Below are positions 1 through 5,272 of a stretch of 5,272 bases of DNA, piece by piece. A program made the translations under genes and the position numbers. The stretch is from the NCBI GenBank assembly GCA_042090735.1, contig JBELIU010000204.1, forward strand, positions 1-5,272, in the 5' to 3' direction. The DNA is from Novosphingopyxis sp042090735 (GTDB taxonomy: Bacteria > Pseudomonadota > Alphaproteobacteria > Sphingomonadales > Sphingomonadaceae). Positions within the stretch are counted from its first letter, which is position 1, and every line of letters begins with the position of its first letter. The notes under the pieces were generated by a model. It searched no databases and was not told the origin of the DNA. It worked only from the letters and a program-made list of their open reading frames with translations.

Positions 1-702
1 GTCGAACGTGGCACCGTAGAGGTTCTCGGCCATGTTGAACCAGGTGAAGCTCTCGAACATCGGCACCTGCACGAACTGCCCCTCACCGGTTCGTTCCCGG
101 TGCAGCAGCGCGGCCAGCGTCGCGTTGCTGGCGAACAGCCCGACCGTCTTGTCCGCCAGGAGCGAGGGTGCATAGGCCGGGCGTCCGCCGTCGCGTTCCT
201 CGAACAGCGAGGCGAAGCCGGACGCGCCCTGGATCAGATCGTCATAGGCCTGGCGGTGCTCATGCGGTCCGCCCGCGCCGAAGCCCGCGCAGTGGACGTA
301 GACGATCCGCGGATTGATGGCCTTCACCGCCTCGTAATCGAAGCCCAGCCGCTCCATCCCGGCCATGCGGACATTGTGGAAGAACACGTCCGCATCCCTG
401 ATCAGATCGGTGAGGAGGCGCTTGCCGTCCTCCTCCTTCACGTTCAGTTCCAGGCCCTTCTTGTTGCGGTTGAGCGCGGAAAAGATCGGTCCCAGATCGC
501 CGGTGGGCGACCAGCCGGCATAGCGCATCATGTCGCCCGGCGTGTTGCCCTGCCGGTTCTCGATCTTGATGACCTCCGCGCCCATGTCCGCCATCATCAG
601 CGTGGCGAGCGGGCCGAGCACCACCGTCGACATGTCGACCACGCGGATGCCCTTCAAAGGCCCGGTCGGCTGCGTCTCCCAATCGAGTTTCGGCCAAGGC
701 AT
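1..702 (-). CDS. CaiB/BaiF family III CoA-transferase, C-terminus cut by window edge
   Basis: The 234 visible residues run in one open frame from the ATG at 702 down to base 1; the stop lies outside the window. The protein is a family III CoA-transferase, which moves CoA between carboxylic acids through an aspartyl-CoA intermediate in the cytoplasm. Visible family features are the N-terminal Rossmann-like start (GIRVVDMS, residues 18-25, then LGPLAT and MGAEVIKIEN), the NRNKKGLELN segment (78-87), the GFGAGGP loop (140-146), and LLADKTVGLFA (181-191), whose Asp184 aligns with the catalytic aspartate of the family. RERTGEGQFVQVPMFES (203-219) is also typical. The start codon follows the gcdH stop by one base (TGA-A-ATG) with no strong Shine-Dalgarno, which suggests translational coupling. 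By context the likely substrate is glutarate with succinyl-CoA as donor, as for the gcdG partner of gcdH in pseudomonads. The sequence alone fixes the family, not the acid used, so no symbol is given. Confidence 0.9.
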   Translation of the reverse strand, partial: MPWPKLDWETQPTGPLKGIRVVDMSTVVLGPLATLMMADMGAEVIKIENRQGNTPGDMMRYAGWSPTGDLGPIFSALNRNKKGLELNVKEEDGKRLLTDLIRDADVFFHNVRMAGMERLGFDYEAVKAINPRIVYVHCAGFGAGGPHEHRQAYDDLIQGASGFASLFEERDGGRPAYAPSLLADKTVGLFASNATLAALLHRERTGEGQFVQVPMFESFTWFNMAENLYGATFD

Positions 703-703
703 T

Positions 704-1885
704 TCAGAACGCCGCGATACCGGTGATCGCGCGGCCCAGGATCAGCGCGTGGACGTCATGCGCGCCTTCATAGGTGTTCACCGTCTCCAGGTTCACCATG
801 TGGCGCATGACATGATATTCCGCGCTGATGCCGTTGCCGCCGTGCATGTCGCGCGCCATCCGCGCGATATCGAGCGCCTTTCCGCAATTGTTGCGTTTCA
901 CGATCGAGATCATCTCCGGCGCGAAGGTGCCCGCGTCCATTTGCCGCCCGACCGCAAGACTGCCCTGCAGGCCCAGCGCAATCTCCGTCATCATGTCGGC
1001 GAGCTTTTTCTGATAGAGCTGGTTGGACGCCAGCGGGCGGCTGAACTGGTGGCGTTCCAGTCCGTAGGAGCGCGCCGCGTGGAAGCAGAACTCCGCCGCG
1101 CCCATCGTGCCCCAGCTGATGCCGTAACGGGCCCGGTTGAGGCAGGAGAACGGCCCCTTGAGGCCTTCGACGTCGAGCAGCGCGTCCTCGCCGACCTCGA
1201 CCTCGTCCATCATGATCATGCCGGTGGTGGAGGCGCGAAGGCTCATCTTGCCCTCGATCTTCGGCGCTTCCAGGCCCTTCATGCCCTTTTCCAGCACGAA
1301 TCCGCGGATCTTGCCGCCATGGGCTTCGGATTTCGCCCAGACCACGAACACGTCCGCAAACGGCGCATTGCTGATCCAGGTCTTGGAGCCGGACAGCTTG
1401 TAGCCGCCGTCCACCTTCTTCGCGGTGGTGCGCATACCGGCCGGGTCGCTGCCCGCATCGGGCTCGGTCAATCCGAAGCAGCCGATATATTCGCCGGAAG
1501 CGAGCTTGGGCAGCAGCCGCTTCTTCATCTCTTCCGAGCCGAAGGCCTGGATCGGATACATGACCAGCGAGCTTTGCACGCTCATCATCGAGCGGTAGCC
1601 CGAATCCACCCGCTCCACTTCACGCGCAACCAAGCCGTAGGAGACGTAAGATGCGCCCGCGCCGCCATATTCTTCCGGAACGGTGATGCCGAGCAGGCCG
1701 AGCTCGCCCATTTCGCGGAAGATCGCGACGTCGGTCTCTTCTTTCTCGAACGCTTCGAGCACGCGCGGCTGCAGCTTGTCCTGCGCATAGCCATGTGCGG
1801 TGTCGCGGATCATCCGCTCGTCATCGGTCAGCTGCTCGTCGAGCCGGAAAGGGTCTTCCCAATCGAAGGGGGCCATGCCCGCCAT
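704..1885 (-). CDS. gcdH: Glutaryl-CoA dehydrogenase
   Basis: This FAD-dependent acyl-CoA dehydrogenase oxidises and decarboxylates glutaryl-CoA to crotonyl-CoA and CO2, in the lysine, hydroxylysine and tryptophan degradation route, and passes electrons to ETF. The 393-residue product has the usual family length. GYRSMMSVQSS (96-106) carries Arg98, which corresponds to the glutarate-binding Arg94 of the human enzyme. CFGLTEPDAGSDP (136-148) and KTWISN (168-173) are acyl-CoA dehydrogenase signatures, and RGFVLEKGMKGL (194-205) and SLRASTTGMIMMDEVEV (215-231) are typical of GCDH. TYEGAHDVHALILGRAITG (371-389) holds the catalytic base, Glu373. The start at 1885 is chosen because GGAG lies six bases before it (ATG-ATG-GGAG region at 1885-1900). 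ATGs at 1897, 1900 and 1876 are in-frame alternatives. The frame stays open upstream for about 100 more codons, but that stretch is low-complexity Arg/Pro/Ser-rich and unlike the family. The CoA-transferase gene follows at once, which supports a glutarate catabolic operon. Confidence 0.95.
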   Translation of the reverse strand: MAGMAPFDWEDPFRLDEQLTDDERMIRDTAHGYAQDKLQPRVLEAFEKEETDVAIFREMGELGLLGITVPEEYGGAGASYVSYGLVAREVERVDSGYRSMMSVQSSLVMYPIQAFGSEEMKKRLLPKLASGEYIGCFGLTEPDAGSDPAGMRTTAKKVDGGYKLSGSKTWISNAPFADVFVVWAKSEAHGGKIRGFVLEKGMKGLEAPKIEGKMSLRASTTGMIMMDEVEVGEDALLDVEGLKGPFSCLNRARYGISWGTMGAAEFCFHAARSYGLERHQFSRPLASNQLYQKKLADMMTEIALGLQGSLAVGRQMDAGTFAPEMISIVKRNNCGKALDIARMARDMHGGNGISAEYHVMRHMVNLETVNTYEGAHDVHALILGRAITGIAAF

Positions 1886-2258
1886 ATCACTCTCCATCAT
1901 ATTGGGCGCCGCGATGCCGGATGGCGGGGACGCCGGATGCCGAACCGGCATAGGAGCCGGGCAGGGGGATGCCAAGGGGCCGGAAGCGCGCAGGGCGACG
2001 ATTCGGTTTGCCGGCGCTGCGGACCGCGATCCGGAAGGTCGCGCGAGTCCCGGGACACCCCCTTCGTAATTCCGATGAGATGAAGGCTGGCGGCGGTGAA
2101 CGGAGTGGAGGCTGGATGCGCAGAGATACCCGGCGTTGCATGGGGCCGGTTTAGCGCAGCGCGAGGCGTGTAAGACAGCATGTGATCTGTCCGTTGGCGG
2201 CACGCGTCTGGTTCAAGCGCCGGAAGACATGGGCGCCATCGGACGGTATGGGCTGGAA
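1886..2258. other. Divergent intergenic region between gcdH and rluE
   Basis: About 370 bases separate the gcdH start (minus) from the rluE start (plus), so promoters for both units should lie here. I see no convincing -35/-10 pair on either strand and no credible gene: the frames open here give Arg/Pro-rich, family-less translations. The gcdH-proximal part holds two copies of GCCGGATG (1916-1923 and 1932-1939, 16 bases apart) and a small hairpin, ATGCCG-AAC-CGGCAT (1937-1951), which would fall in the gcdH leader. Nearer rluE is a weak dyad, GACAG-N8-CTGTC (2174-2191). A LysR-type regulator gene, often found next to gcdH in pseudomonads, is not present here. Confidence 0.6.
1914..1951 (-). 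repeat. GCCGGATG direct repeats and small hairpin in gcdH leader
   Basis: ATGCCGG at 1914-1920 is inverted as CCGGCAT at 1945-1951. Inside, GCCGGATG occurs at 1916-1923 and 1932-1939, and ATGCCG/CGGCAT (1937-1942 and 1946-1951) can close a 6-bp hairpin with a 3-base loop. On the minus strand this lies about 13-50 bases before the gcdH mRNA reaches its first possible ATG, where it could be a leader structure or an operator. In GC-rich DNA such short repeats also occur by chance, so function is only a suggestion. Confidence 0.3.
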
Positions 2259-2807
2259 ATGGCCCGGCTGCTTCTGTTCAACAAACCCTTCGGGGTGCTG
2301 TCGCAATTCACCGATCGGGGTTCGCCGACGGTTCGCGCAACCTTGTCGGACTTCATTTTGGTGAAGGGCGTCTATCCCGCCGGAAGGCTCGATCGGGATA
2401 GCGAGGGGCTCTTGCTGCTGTGCGATGACGGCCGGTTGCAGGCGCGGATTGCCGATCCGCGCTTCAAACTGCCCAAGACCTATTTCGTGCAGGTCGAAGG
2501 CGATCCGCAGGAGCAGGAGCTGGACCGCTTGCGCAGCGGCGTGCGGCTGAAGGACGGCATGACGCGCCCCGCCGATGTTTCGCGCATCGGCGCGCCGGAC
2601 CTCTGGCCGCGCAATCCGCCGATCCGCGAGCGCAAGTCCATTCCCGACAGCTGGCTGAAACTCACCATCCGCGAAGGGCGTAACCGGCAGGTGCGCCGCA
2701 TGACGGCGGCAGTGGGCTTGCCCACCCTCAGGCTGGTGCGCTGGTCGGTCGGCGACTGGACGGTTGCGGGGATCGCGCCGGGCGATGTCGAGGAGATCTC
2801 CGTCTAG
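2259..2807 (+). CDS. rluE: 23S rRNA pseudouridine synthase, RluE-type
   Basis: This is an RsuA/RluE-family pseudouridine synthase of 182 residues from the chosen ATG. In E. coli, RluE isomerises U2457 of 23S rRNA, near the peptidyl-transferase centre. LLLFNKPFGVLSQFTD (4-19) opens the catalytic domain. AGRLDRDSEGLL (41-52) is the active-site motif, with Asp45 the expected catalytic aspartate. LWPRNPPIRERKSIP (115-129) and REGRNRQVRRMTAAVG (138-153) closely match the E. coli RluE hallmarks and separate it from RluB, RluF and RsuA. There is no N-terminal S4 domain, as expected for RluE. The start is uncertain: the ATG at 2229 (MGAIGRYGLE added) is in frame and preceded by GGAAG at very short spacing, and a TTG at 2136 is possible but poor. 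I chose 2259 because homology begins at once after it. rlmJ follows 50 bases downstream on the same strand. Confidence 0.93.
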   Translation: MARLLLFNKPFGVLSQFTDRGSPTVRATLSDFILVKGVYPAGRLDRDSEGLLLLCDDGRLQARIADPRFKLPKTYFVQVEGDPQEQELDRLRSGVRLKDGMTRPADVSRIGAPDLWPRNPPIRERKSIPDSWLKLTIREGRNRQVRRMTAAVGLPTLRLVRWSVGDWTVAGIAPGDVEEISV

Positions 2808-2857
2808 GCGCAGCCGGCCGCTCGTGTAGAGGGGCATCGTCAGGACTTCGAATTCTC

Positions 2858-3700
2858 ATGAACTATCGCCATTCCTTCCATGCCGGCAACAGCGCCGATG
2901 TCGTGAAGCACAGCCTGCTGATCGCCCTCGTACAGGCCCTGCAAATCAAGCCATCGGCGCTGACCCTGATCGACACGCATTCCGGCTGCGGCCTGTACGA
3001 TCTGCATGGCGATGAGGCCGGGCGCACCGGTGAAGCAGCGCAGGGCGTGGTGCGCGCCTTTGCCGATGCCGATCCGCTGCTTGACGCGTATCGCGCCGCC
3101 GTGCTGGCCGTGAACGAGGGCGACAATGGTGGCGCCGCGCCGCGCCTTTATCCCGGCTCGCCGCGTATTCTGGCGCAGCTGCTGCGGCCGCAGGATGCGC
3201 TGATCCTCAACGAGATGCATCCCGAAGATGCGCGTGCCCTGCGCGGCGCGATGCGCGGGACGTCCGCTGCCGTGCATCAGCGGGACGCCTATGAACTATG
3301 GCCGGCGCTGCTGCCGACCCGCAGCCCACGCGGCGTGGTGGTGGTCGATCCGCCCTATGAGCAGACGGACGAACGGGACCGCATCACGGCCACGCTGGCC
3401 GCTGCCCACCGCAAATGGGCCCATGGGGTAACGGTGATCTGGTATCCGCTGAAAGACCGCGCTGCGCATATGCGGTGGAAGCAGCAGCTCGGCAGGCTCG
3501 GCATTCCGAAGTTCCTGAGTATCGAGCATTGGCTGTACGACACTGATCAGCCCTCGCTCTACAATGGCGCCGGTCTGTTCATCGTGAACCCGCCTTACGC
3601 CTTCGTGCAGGCGCTGCCGCCGCTTCTGGAGGCTCTGCGCACCGCGCTGGCGCCGGAGGGGCATCGCGGCAAGATTACAGCGGATTGGTTGAGCGAATAA
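2858..3700 (+). CDS. rlmJ: 23S rRNA (adenine-2030-N6)-methyltransferase RlmJ
   Basis: The product is a SAM-dependent methyltransferase that in E. coli makes m6A at A2030 of 23S rRNA. The 280 residues equal the E. coli protein length. The N-terminus NYRHSFHAGNSADVVKHS (2-19) is the diagnostic RlmJ opening. LIDTHSGCGLYDL (37-49) is the SAM-binding region, and LILNEMHPEDARAL (115-128) follows, with the acidic residue of the SAM ribose site. VVVDPPYE (161-168) contains the DPPY catalytic motif of N6-adenine methyltransferases at 164-167. YPLKDR (196-201) and GAGLFIVNPPY (237-247) are conserved family segments. The start is at the ATG that gives this exact N-terminus; AGGA at 2842-2845 is a possible ribosome site, at a rather long spacing of 12 bases. 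It sits 50 bases after rluE with no terminator seen between them, so co-transcription is likely. Both proteins modify 23S rRNA. Confidence 0.96.
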   Translation: MNYRHSFHAGNSADVVKHSLLIALVQALQIKPSALTLIDTHSGCGLYDLHGDEAGRTGEAAQGVVRAFADADPLLDAYRAAVLAVNEGDNGGAAPRLYPGSPRILAQLLRPQDALILNEMHPEDARALRGAMRGTSAAVHQRDAYELWPALLPTRSPRGVVVVDPPYEQTDERDRITATLAAAHRKWAHGVTVIWYPLKDRAAHMRWKQQLGRLGIPKFLSIEHWLYDTDQPSLYNGAGLFIVNPPYAFVQALPPLLEALRTALAPEGHRGKITADWLSE

Positions 3701-3749
3701 GCTATCGGTGCACCGCATGTGGACTTCGGCGTAACCGTTGGGCGCGGCA

Positions 3750-3764
3750 CACATCGAAAATGTG
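3750..3764. repeat. Upstream CACAT/ATGTG dyad before ribBX
   Basis: CACAT (3750-3754) and ATGTG (3760-3764) form a 5-bp inverted repeat around CGAAA. Its CACA-N7-TGTG pattern resembles the CACA-N6-TGTG core of the stronger dyad at 3782-3799, and the two centres are about 33 bases apart, close to three helical turns. It could be a second, weaker operator for the same regulator. The arms are short, so this is tentative. Confidence 0.3.
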
Positions 3765-3773
3765 AAATACCTA

Positions 3774-3802
3774 TTGCATCCATCACAGCGCACTGTGATA
3801 TG
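3774..3802 (+). promoter_or_regulatory. Possible ribBX promoter, giving a leaderless or near-leaderless mRNA
   Basis: TTGCAT (3774-3779) and GATATG (3797-3802) are separated by 17 bases and resemble a weak sigma-70-type -35/-10 pair. Transcription would start around 3808-3811, at or just before the ATG at 3811. No Shine-Dalgarno sequence is visible before that ATG, which fits a leaderless message. The inverted repeat at 3782-3799 would lie between and over these elements, a position suited to repression. The boxes match consensus poorly, so the promoter is a proposal. Confidence 0.3.
3782..3799. promoter_or_regulatory. Perfect inverted repeat, candidate operator of ribBX
   Basis: ATCACAG-CGCA-CTGTGAT is a perfect 7-bp-arm inverted repeat with a 4-base spacer, ending 11 bases before the ATG at 3811. 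The symmetry extends imperfectly outwards: GCA at 3776-3778 mirrors TGC at 3803-3805, and 11 of 15 positions match per half over 3776-3805. Its size and spacing are typical of a site for a dimeric helix-turn-helix repressor. The gene that follows begins with such a domain, so autoregulation is the natural inference. The half-site order (TCACA then TGTGA) is opposite to a CRP site. Confidence 0.55.
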
Positions 3803-3810
3803 TGCGCGGC

Positions 3811-5088
3811 ATGACACAGACACTTCGCTCCCGCCTCACCGCCCTCGTCGATTCCGGTCGTATGACCCGCGCAGGGCTTGCCCGCGCCGCAGGGCTCCAT
3901 GCCAACACGCTGCGCCATCTCGGCACGCCCGACTGGAACCCCAGCGGCGAAACGCTCGACAAGCTGGAAGCCTATCTCGACAGCGACGGCGGCAGCGTGA
4001 TGGCGACGCCCGAAGAGATCATCAACGAGGCGGTGAACGGGCGCATGTTCATCCTGGTCGATGACGAGGACCGCGAGAATGAGGGCGATCTCGTGATCCC
4101 CGCGCAGATGGCGACGCCGGATGCGATCAATTTCATGGCGACGCATGGCCGGGGCCTCATCTGCCTGACGCTTACCAAGGCGCGGGTGGACGAGCTTGGC
4201 CTGGATCTCATGGTCCGCCGCAACGAGGACCGGATGTCGACCGCTTTCACCGTTTCGATCGAGGCGAAGGAAGGGGTCACCACCGGCATTTCCGCAGGGG
4301 ACCGGGCGCGCACGATCAACGTCGCGATCGATCCGAACCGGGGGCGCGAGGATATCGTGACGCCGGGCCACGTCTTCCCGCTCGTGGCGCGCGAGGGCGG
4401 CGTGCTGATCCGCGCCGGACATACCGAGGCGGCGGTGGACGTCTCGCGGCTCGCCGGGCTCAATCCCTCCGGCGTGATCTGTGAGATCATGCGCGACGAC
4501 GGCTCGATGGCGCGGCTCGACGACCTGGTCGGTTTCGCACGGCGGCATAATCTGAAGATCGGCACGATCCGCGATCTCATCGCCTATCGCCGCCAGCATG
4601 ACCGGCTGGTCGAGAAGCGCGCCGAGGAACGCTTCGAGAGCCGCTGGGGCGGGGAGTGGACCTGCACCGCCTATTACAACAAGGCCACCGGCACGGAGCA
4701 GACCGCGCTGGTGAAGGGCCGGATCGATCCCGACAAGCCCACGCTCGTGCGCATGCACCAGCTCTCCCCCTTTGCCGACATTCTGGGCGAGGCGGGCGAT
4801 CGCGGCCGTGTGCTGGCGCGGTCCATGGAGCTGATCGCGGAAGAAGGCTCGGGCGTCGTCGTCATCCTGAACCGCACCACGCCGACCTATATGAGCAAGG
4901 CGATCGACGCGCGGCAGGGCAAGCCTACCGCCCAGCCCGAAGAACTGCGCGATTATGGCGCCGGCGCCCAGATCCTGAGCGAGCTTGGGGTGCACGACAT
5001 GGTGCTATTGACCAATTCCCACCACAGCCTGGTGGGCCTGGACGCCTACGGCCTCTCCATCGTCGGAGAACGGGCGATCGAGGTGTAG
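3811..5088 (+). CDS. ribBX: Riboflavin enzyme: HTH + 3,4-dihydroxy-2-butanone-4-phosphate synthase + GTP-cyclohydrolase-II-like domain (RibBX type)
   Basis: The 425-residue protein has three parts. Residues 2-57 look like an XRE/phage-repressor-type helix-turn-helix: MTRAGLARAAGL (18-29) and HANTLRHLG (30-38) form the bihelical core, then WNPSGETLDKLEAYL (42-56). Residues 65-262 are a complete RibB domain, which converts ribulose 5-phosphate to 3,4-dihydroxy-2-butanone 4-phosphate and formate for riboflavin synthesis. DDEDRENEGD (84-93), GVTTGISAGDR (155-165), TPGHVFPL (184-191) and RAGHTEAAVD (201-210) hold the metal- and substrate-binding residues. Residues 281-425 resemble GTP cyclohydrolase II (LVRMHQLSPFADILGE, EEGSGVVVIL, DYGAGAQILSELGV, LLTNS) but lack the three zinc-binding cysteines and the RQEGRGIGL-like loop. 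Cyclohydrolase activity is therefore unlikely and a separate ribA is expected. Starts: ATG 3811 is preferred, GTG 3802 adds three residues, and ATG 4000 would give a plain RibBX of 362 residues but has no clear ribosome site. The hairpin at 5122-5182 follows. Confidence 0.92.
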   Translation: MTQTLRSRLTALVDSGRMTRAGLARAAGLHANTLRHLGTPDWNPSGETLDKLEAYLDSDGGSVMATPEEIINEAVNGRMFILVDDEDRENEGDLVIPAQMATPDAINFMATHGRGLICLTLTKARVDELGLDLMVRRNEDRMSTAFTVSIEAKEGVTTGISAGDRARTINVAIDPNRGREDIVTPGHVFPLVAREGGVLIRAGHTEAAVDVSRLAGLNPSGVICEIMRDDGSMARLDDLVGFARRHNLKIGTIRDLIAYRRQHDRLVEKRAEERFESRWGGEWTCTAYYNKATGTEQTALVKGRIDPDKPTLVRMHQLSPFADILGEAGDRGRVLARSMELIAEEGSGVVVILNRTTPTYMSKAIDARQGKPTAQPEELRDYGAGAQILSELGVHDMVLLTNSHHSLVGLDAYGLSIVGERAIEV

Positions 5089-5121
5089 CTTGTCCTAGGG
5101 CCCACAGTAACCGGCAGGCCC

Positions 5122-5182
5122 AAGGCCGGGGCGATCCAGAGCGTTTGCAGCGCTACAATTGCCTCGGATCGTCCCGGCTTTT
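5122..5182 (+). terminator. Rho-independent terminator after ribBX
   Basis: Bases 5125-5137 pair with 5166-5178 over 13 positions, with a single G-U wobble (5131 with 5172), and TTTT follows at 5179-5182. AAG at 5122-5124 can pair further with the first T residues. The 28-base loop can itself fold (AGCG with CGCT, around 5140-5153; GAG at 5139-5141 with CTC at 5163-5165). The stem starts about 35 bases after the ribBX stop. The T-tract is only four long, but the stem is strong and GC-rich. On the minus strand the hairpin is followed by only a weak T run, so it acts mainly for ribBX. Confidence 0.65.
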
Positions 5183-5222
5183 GGTGTCCATCGGCGGCGT
5201 TCCAAAAGGCCGCCTCCAGTAG

Positions 5223-5272
5223 TTACTTCGTCGGGTCGATCAGATATTTCTCGCCCGTAGATTTGCTCTGAT
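5223..5272 (-). CDS. C-terminal end of a minus-strand gene entering from the right edge
   Basis: Reading the minus strand from the right edge gives an open frame of 15 residues (QSKSTGEKYLIDPTK) ending in TAA at 5225-5223. The amino-acid mix, with hydrophilic residues and a YLIDPTK ending, looks like a real protein tail rather than the Arg/Ala-rich noise of shadow frames in this DNA. It would converge on ribBX, with the terminator hairpin between the two genes. Too little is visible to name a family. Notably it is not a plus-strand ribH, a common neighbour of ribB. Confidence 0.45.
   Translation of the reverse strand, partial: QSKSTGEKYLIDPTK

Noticed and set aside
530..2083. Long plus-strand open frame (about 517 codons) opposite gcdH and the transferase
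   Set aside because: It is antisense to two genes with clear catalytic motifs, is rich in Arg, His and Ala, and shows no family pattern: a typical GC-rich shadow frame.
1886..2203. N-terminal extension of about 106 residues on gcdH
   Set aside because: The frame is open to 2203, but the translation is low-complexity Arg/Pro/Ser-rich and unlike any GCDH, while a GGAG site sits at the right distance before the ATG at 1885.
2141..2226. tRNA-like stretch (TTTAGCGCAG near 2150 and GGTTCAAG near 2210)
   Set aside because: The two pieces recall a D-arm and a T-loop, but the flanking bases do not pair into D, anticodon, T or acceptor stems.
3706..3715. 10-base palindrome CGGTGCACCG after rlmJ as a terminator
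   Set aside because: It is a short perfect palindrome with no loop and no T-tract, so it cannot act as an intrinsic terminator; chance occurrence is plausible in GC-rich DNA.
3782..3799. CRP/FNR-type binding site before ribBX
   Set aside because: The half-sites are in the order TCACA then TGTGA, opposite to the TGTGA-N6-TCACA arrangement of CRP.
3595..4995. Long minus-strand open frame (about 466 codons) opposite ribBX
   Set aside because: It lies antisense to the fully motif-supported RibB domain; its His/Arg/Ala-rich translation is that of a shadow frame.
5178..5214. Second hairpin (GGCGGC 5193-5198 with GCCGCC 5209-5214; CTTTTGG with CCAAAAG) as a terminator
   Set aside because: Arms are short, loops long, and no T-tract follows on either strand; the hairpin at 5122-5182 is much stronger.

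Overview
The window looks like chromosomal DNA of an alphaproteobacterium, most likely a sphingomonad (Sphingomonadales). This rests on the high GC content, the codon use and the character of the proteins, not on a database match. It carries five clear protein-coding genes, two of which are arranged as tight or probable gene pairs. There are no rRNA or tRNA genes, mobile elements or CRISPR arrays.

Left part, minus strand (1-1885): a glutaryl-CoA dehydrogenase gene (gcdH) is followed, after a single base, by a family III (CaiB/BaiF) CoA-transferase that runs off the left edge. Together they fit a glutarate catabolic unit in which glutarate is activated to glutaryl-CoA and then oxidised and decarboxylated to crotonyl-CoA, downstream of lysine, hydroxylysine or tryptophan breakdown.

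Middle part, plus strand (2259-3700): after a roughly 370-base divergent intergenic region come rluE, a 23S rRNA pseudouridine synthase, and rlmJ, a 23S rRNA adenine-N6 methyltransferase, 50 bases apart. Both modify large-subunit rRNA and probably form a small rRNA-maturation unit.

Right part, plus strand (3701-5182): one long gene encodes a riboflavin-synthesis enzyme with three parts. These are an N-terminal helix-turn-helix of about 60 residues, a complete 3,4-dihydroxy-2-butanone-4-phosphate synthase (RibB), and a C-terminal GTP-cyclohydrolase-II-like domain lacking the zinc-binding cysteines (the RibBX arrangement). A perfect 7-bp-arm inverted repeat (3782-3799) lies directly before the start codon, a second CACA/TGTG dyad lies about 33 bases further upstream, and there is no room for an FMN riboswitch. 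The most interesting hypothesis here is that this enzyme autoregulates its own promoter through the fused DNA-binding domain. A long hairpin followed by TTTT (5122-5182) terminates the gene. The last 50 bases hold what looks like the C-terminal end of another minus-strand gene that enters from the right.
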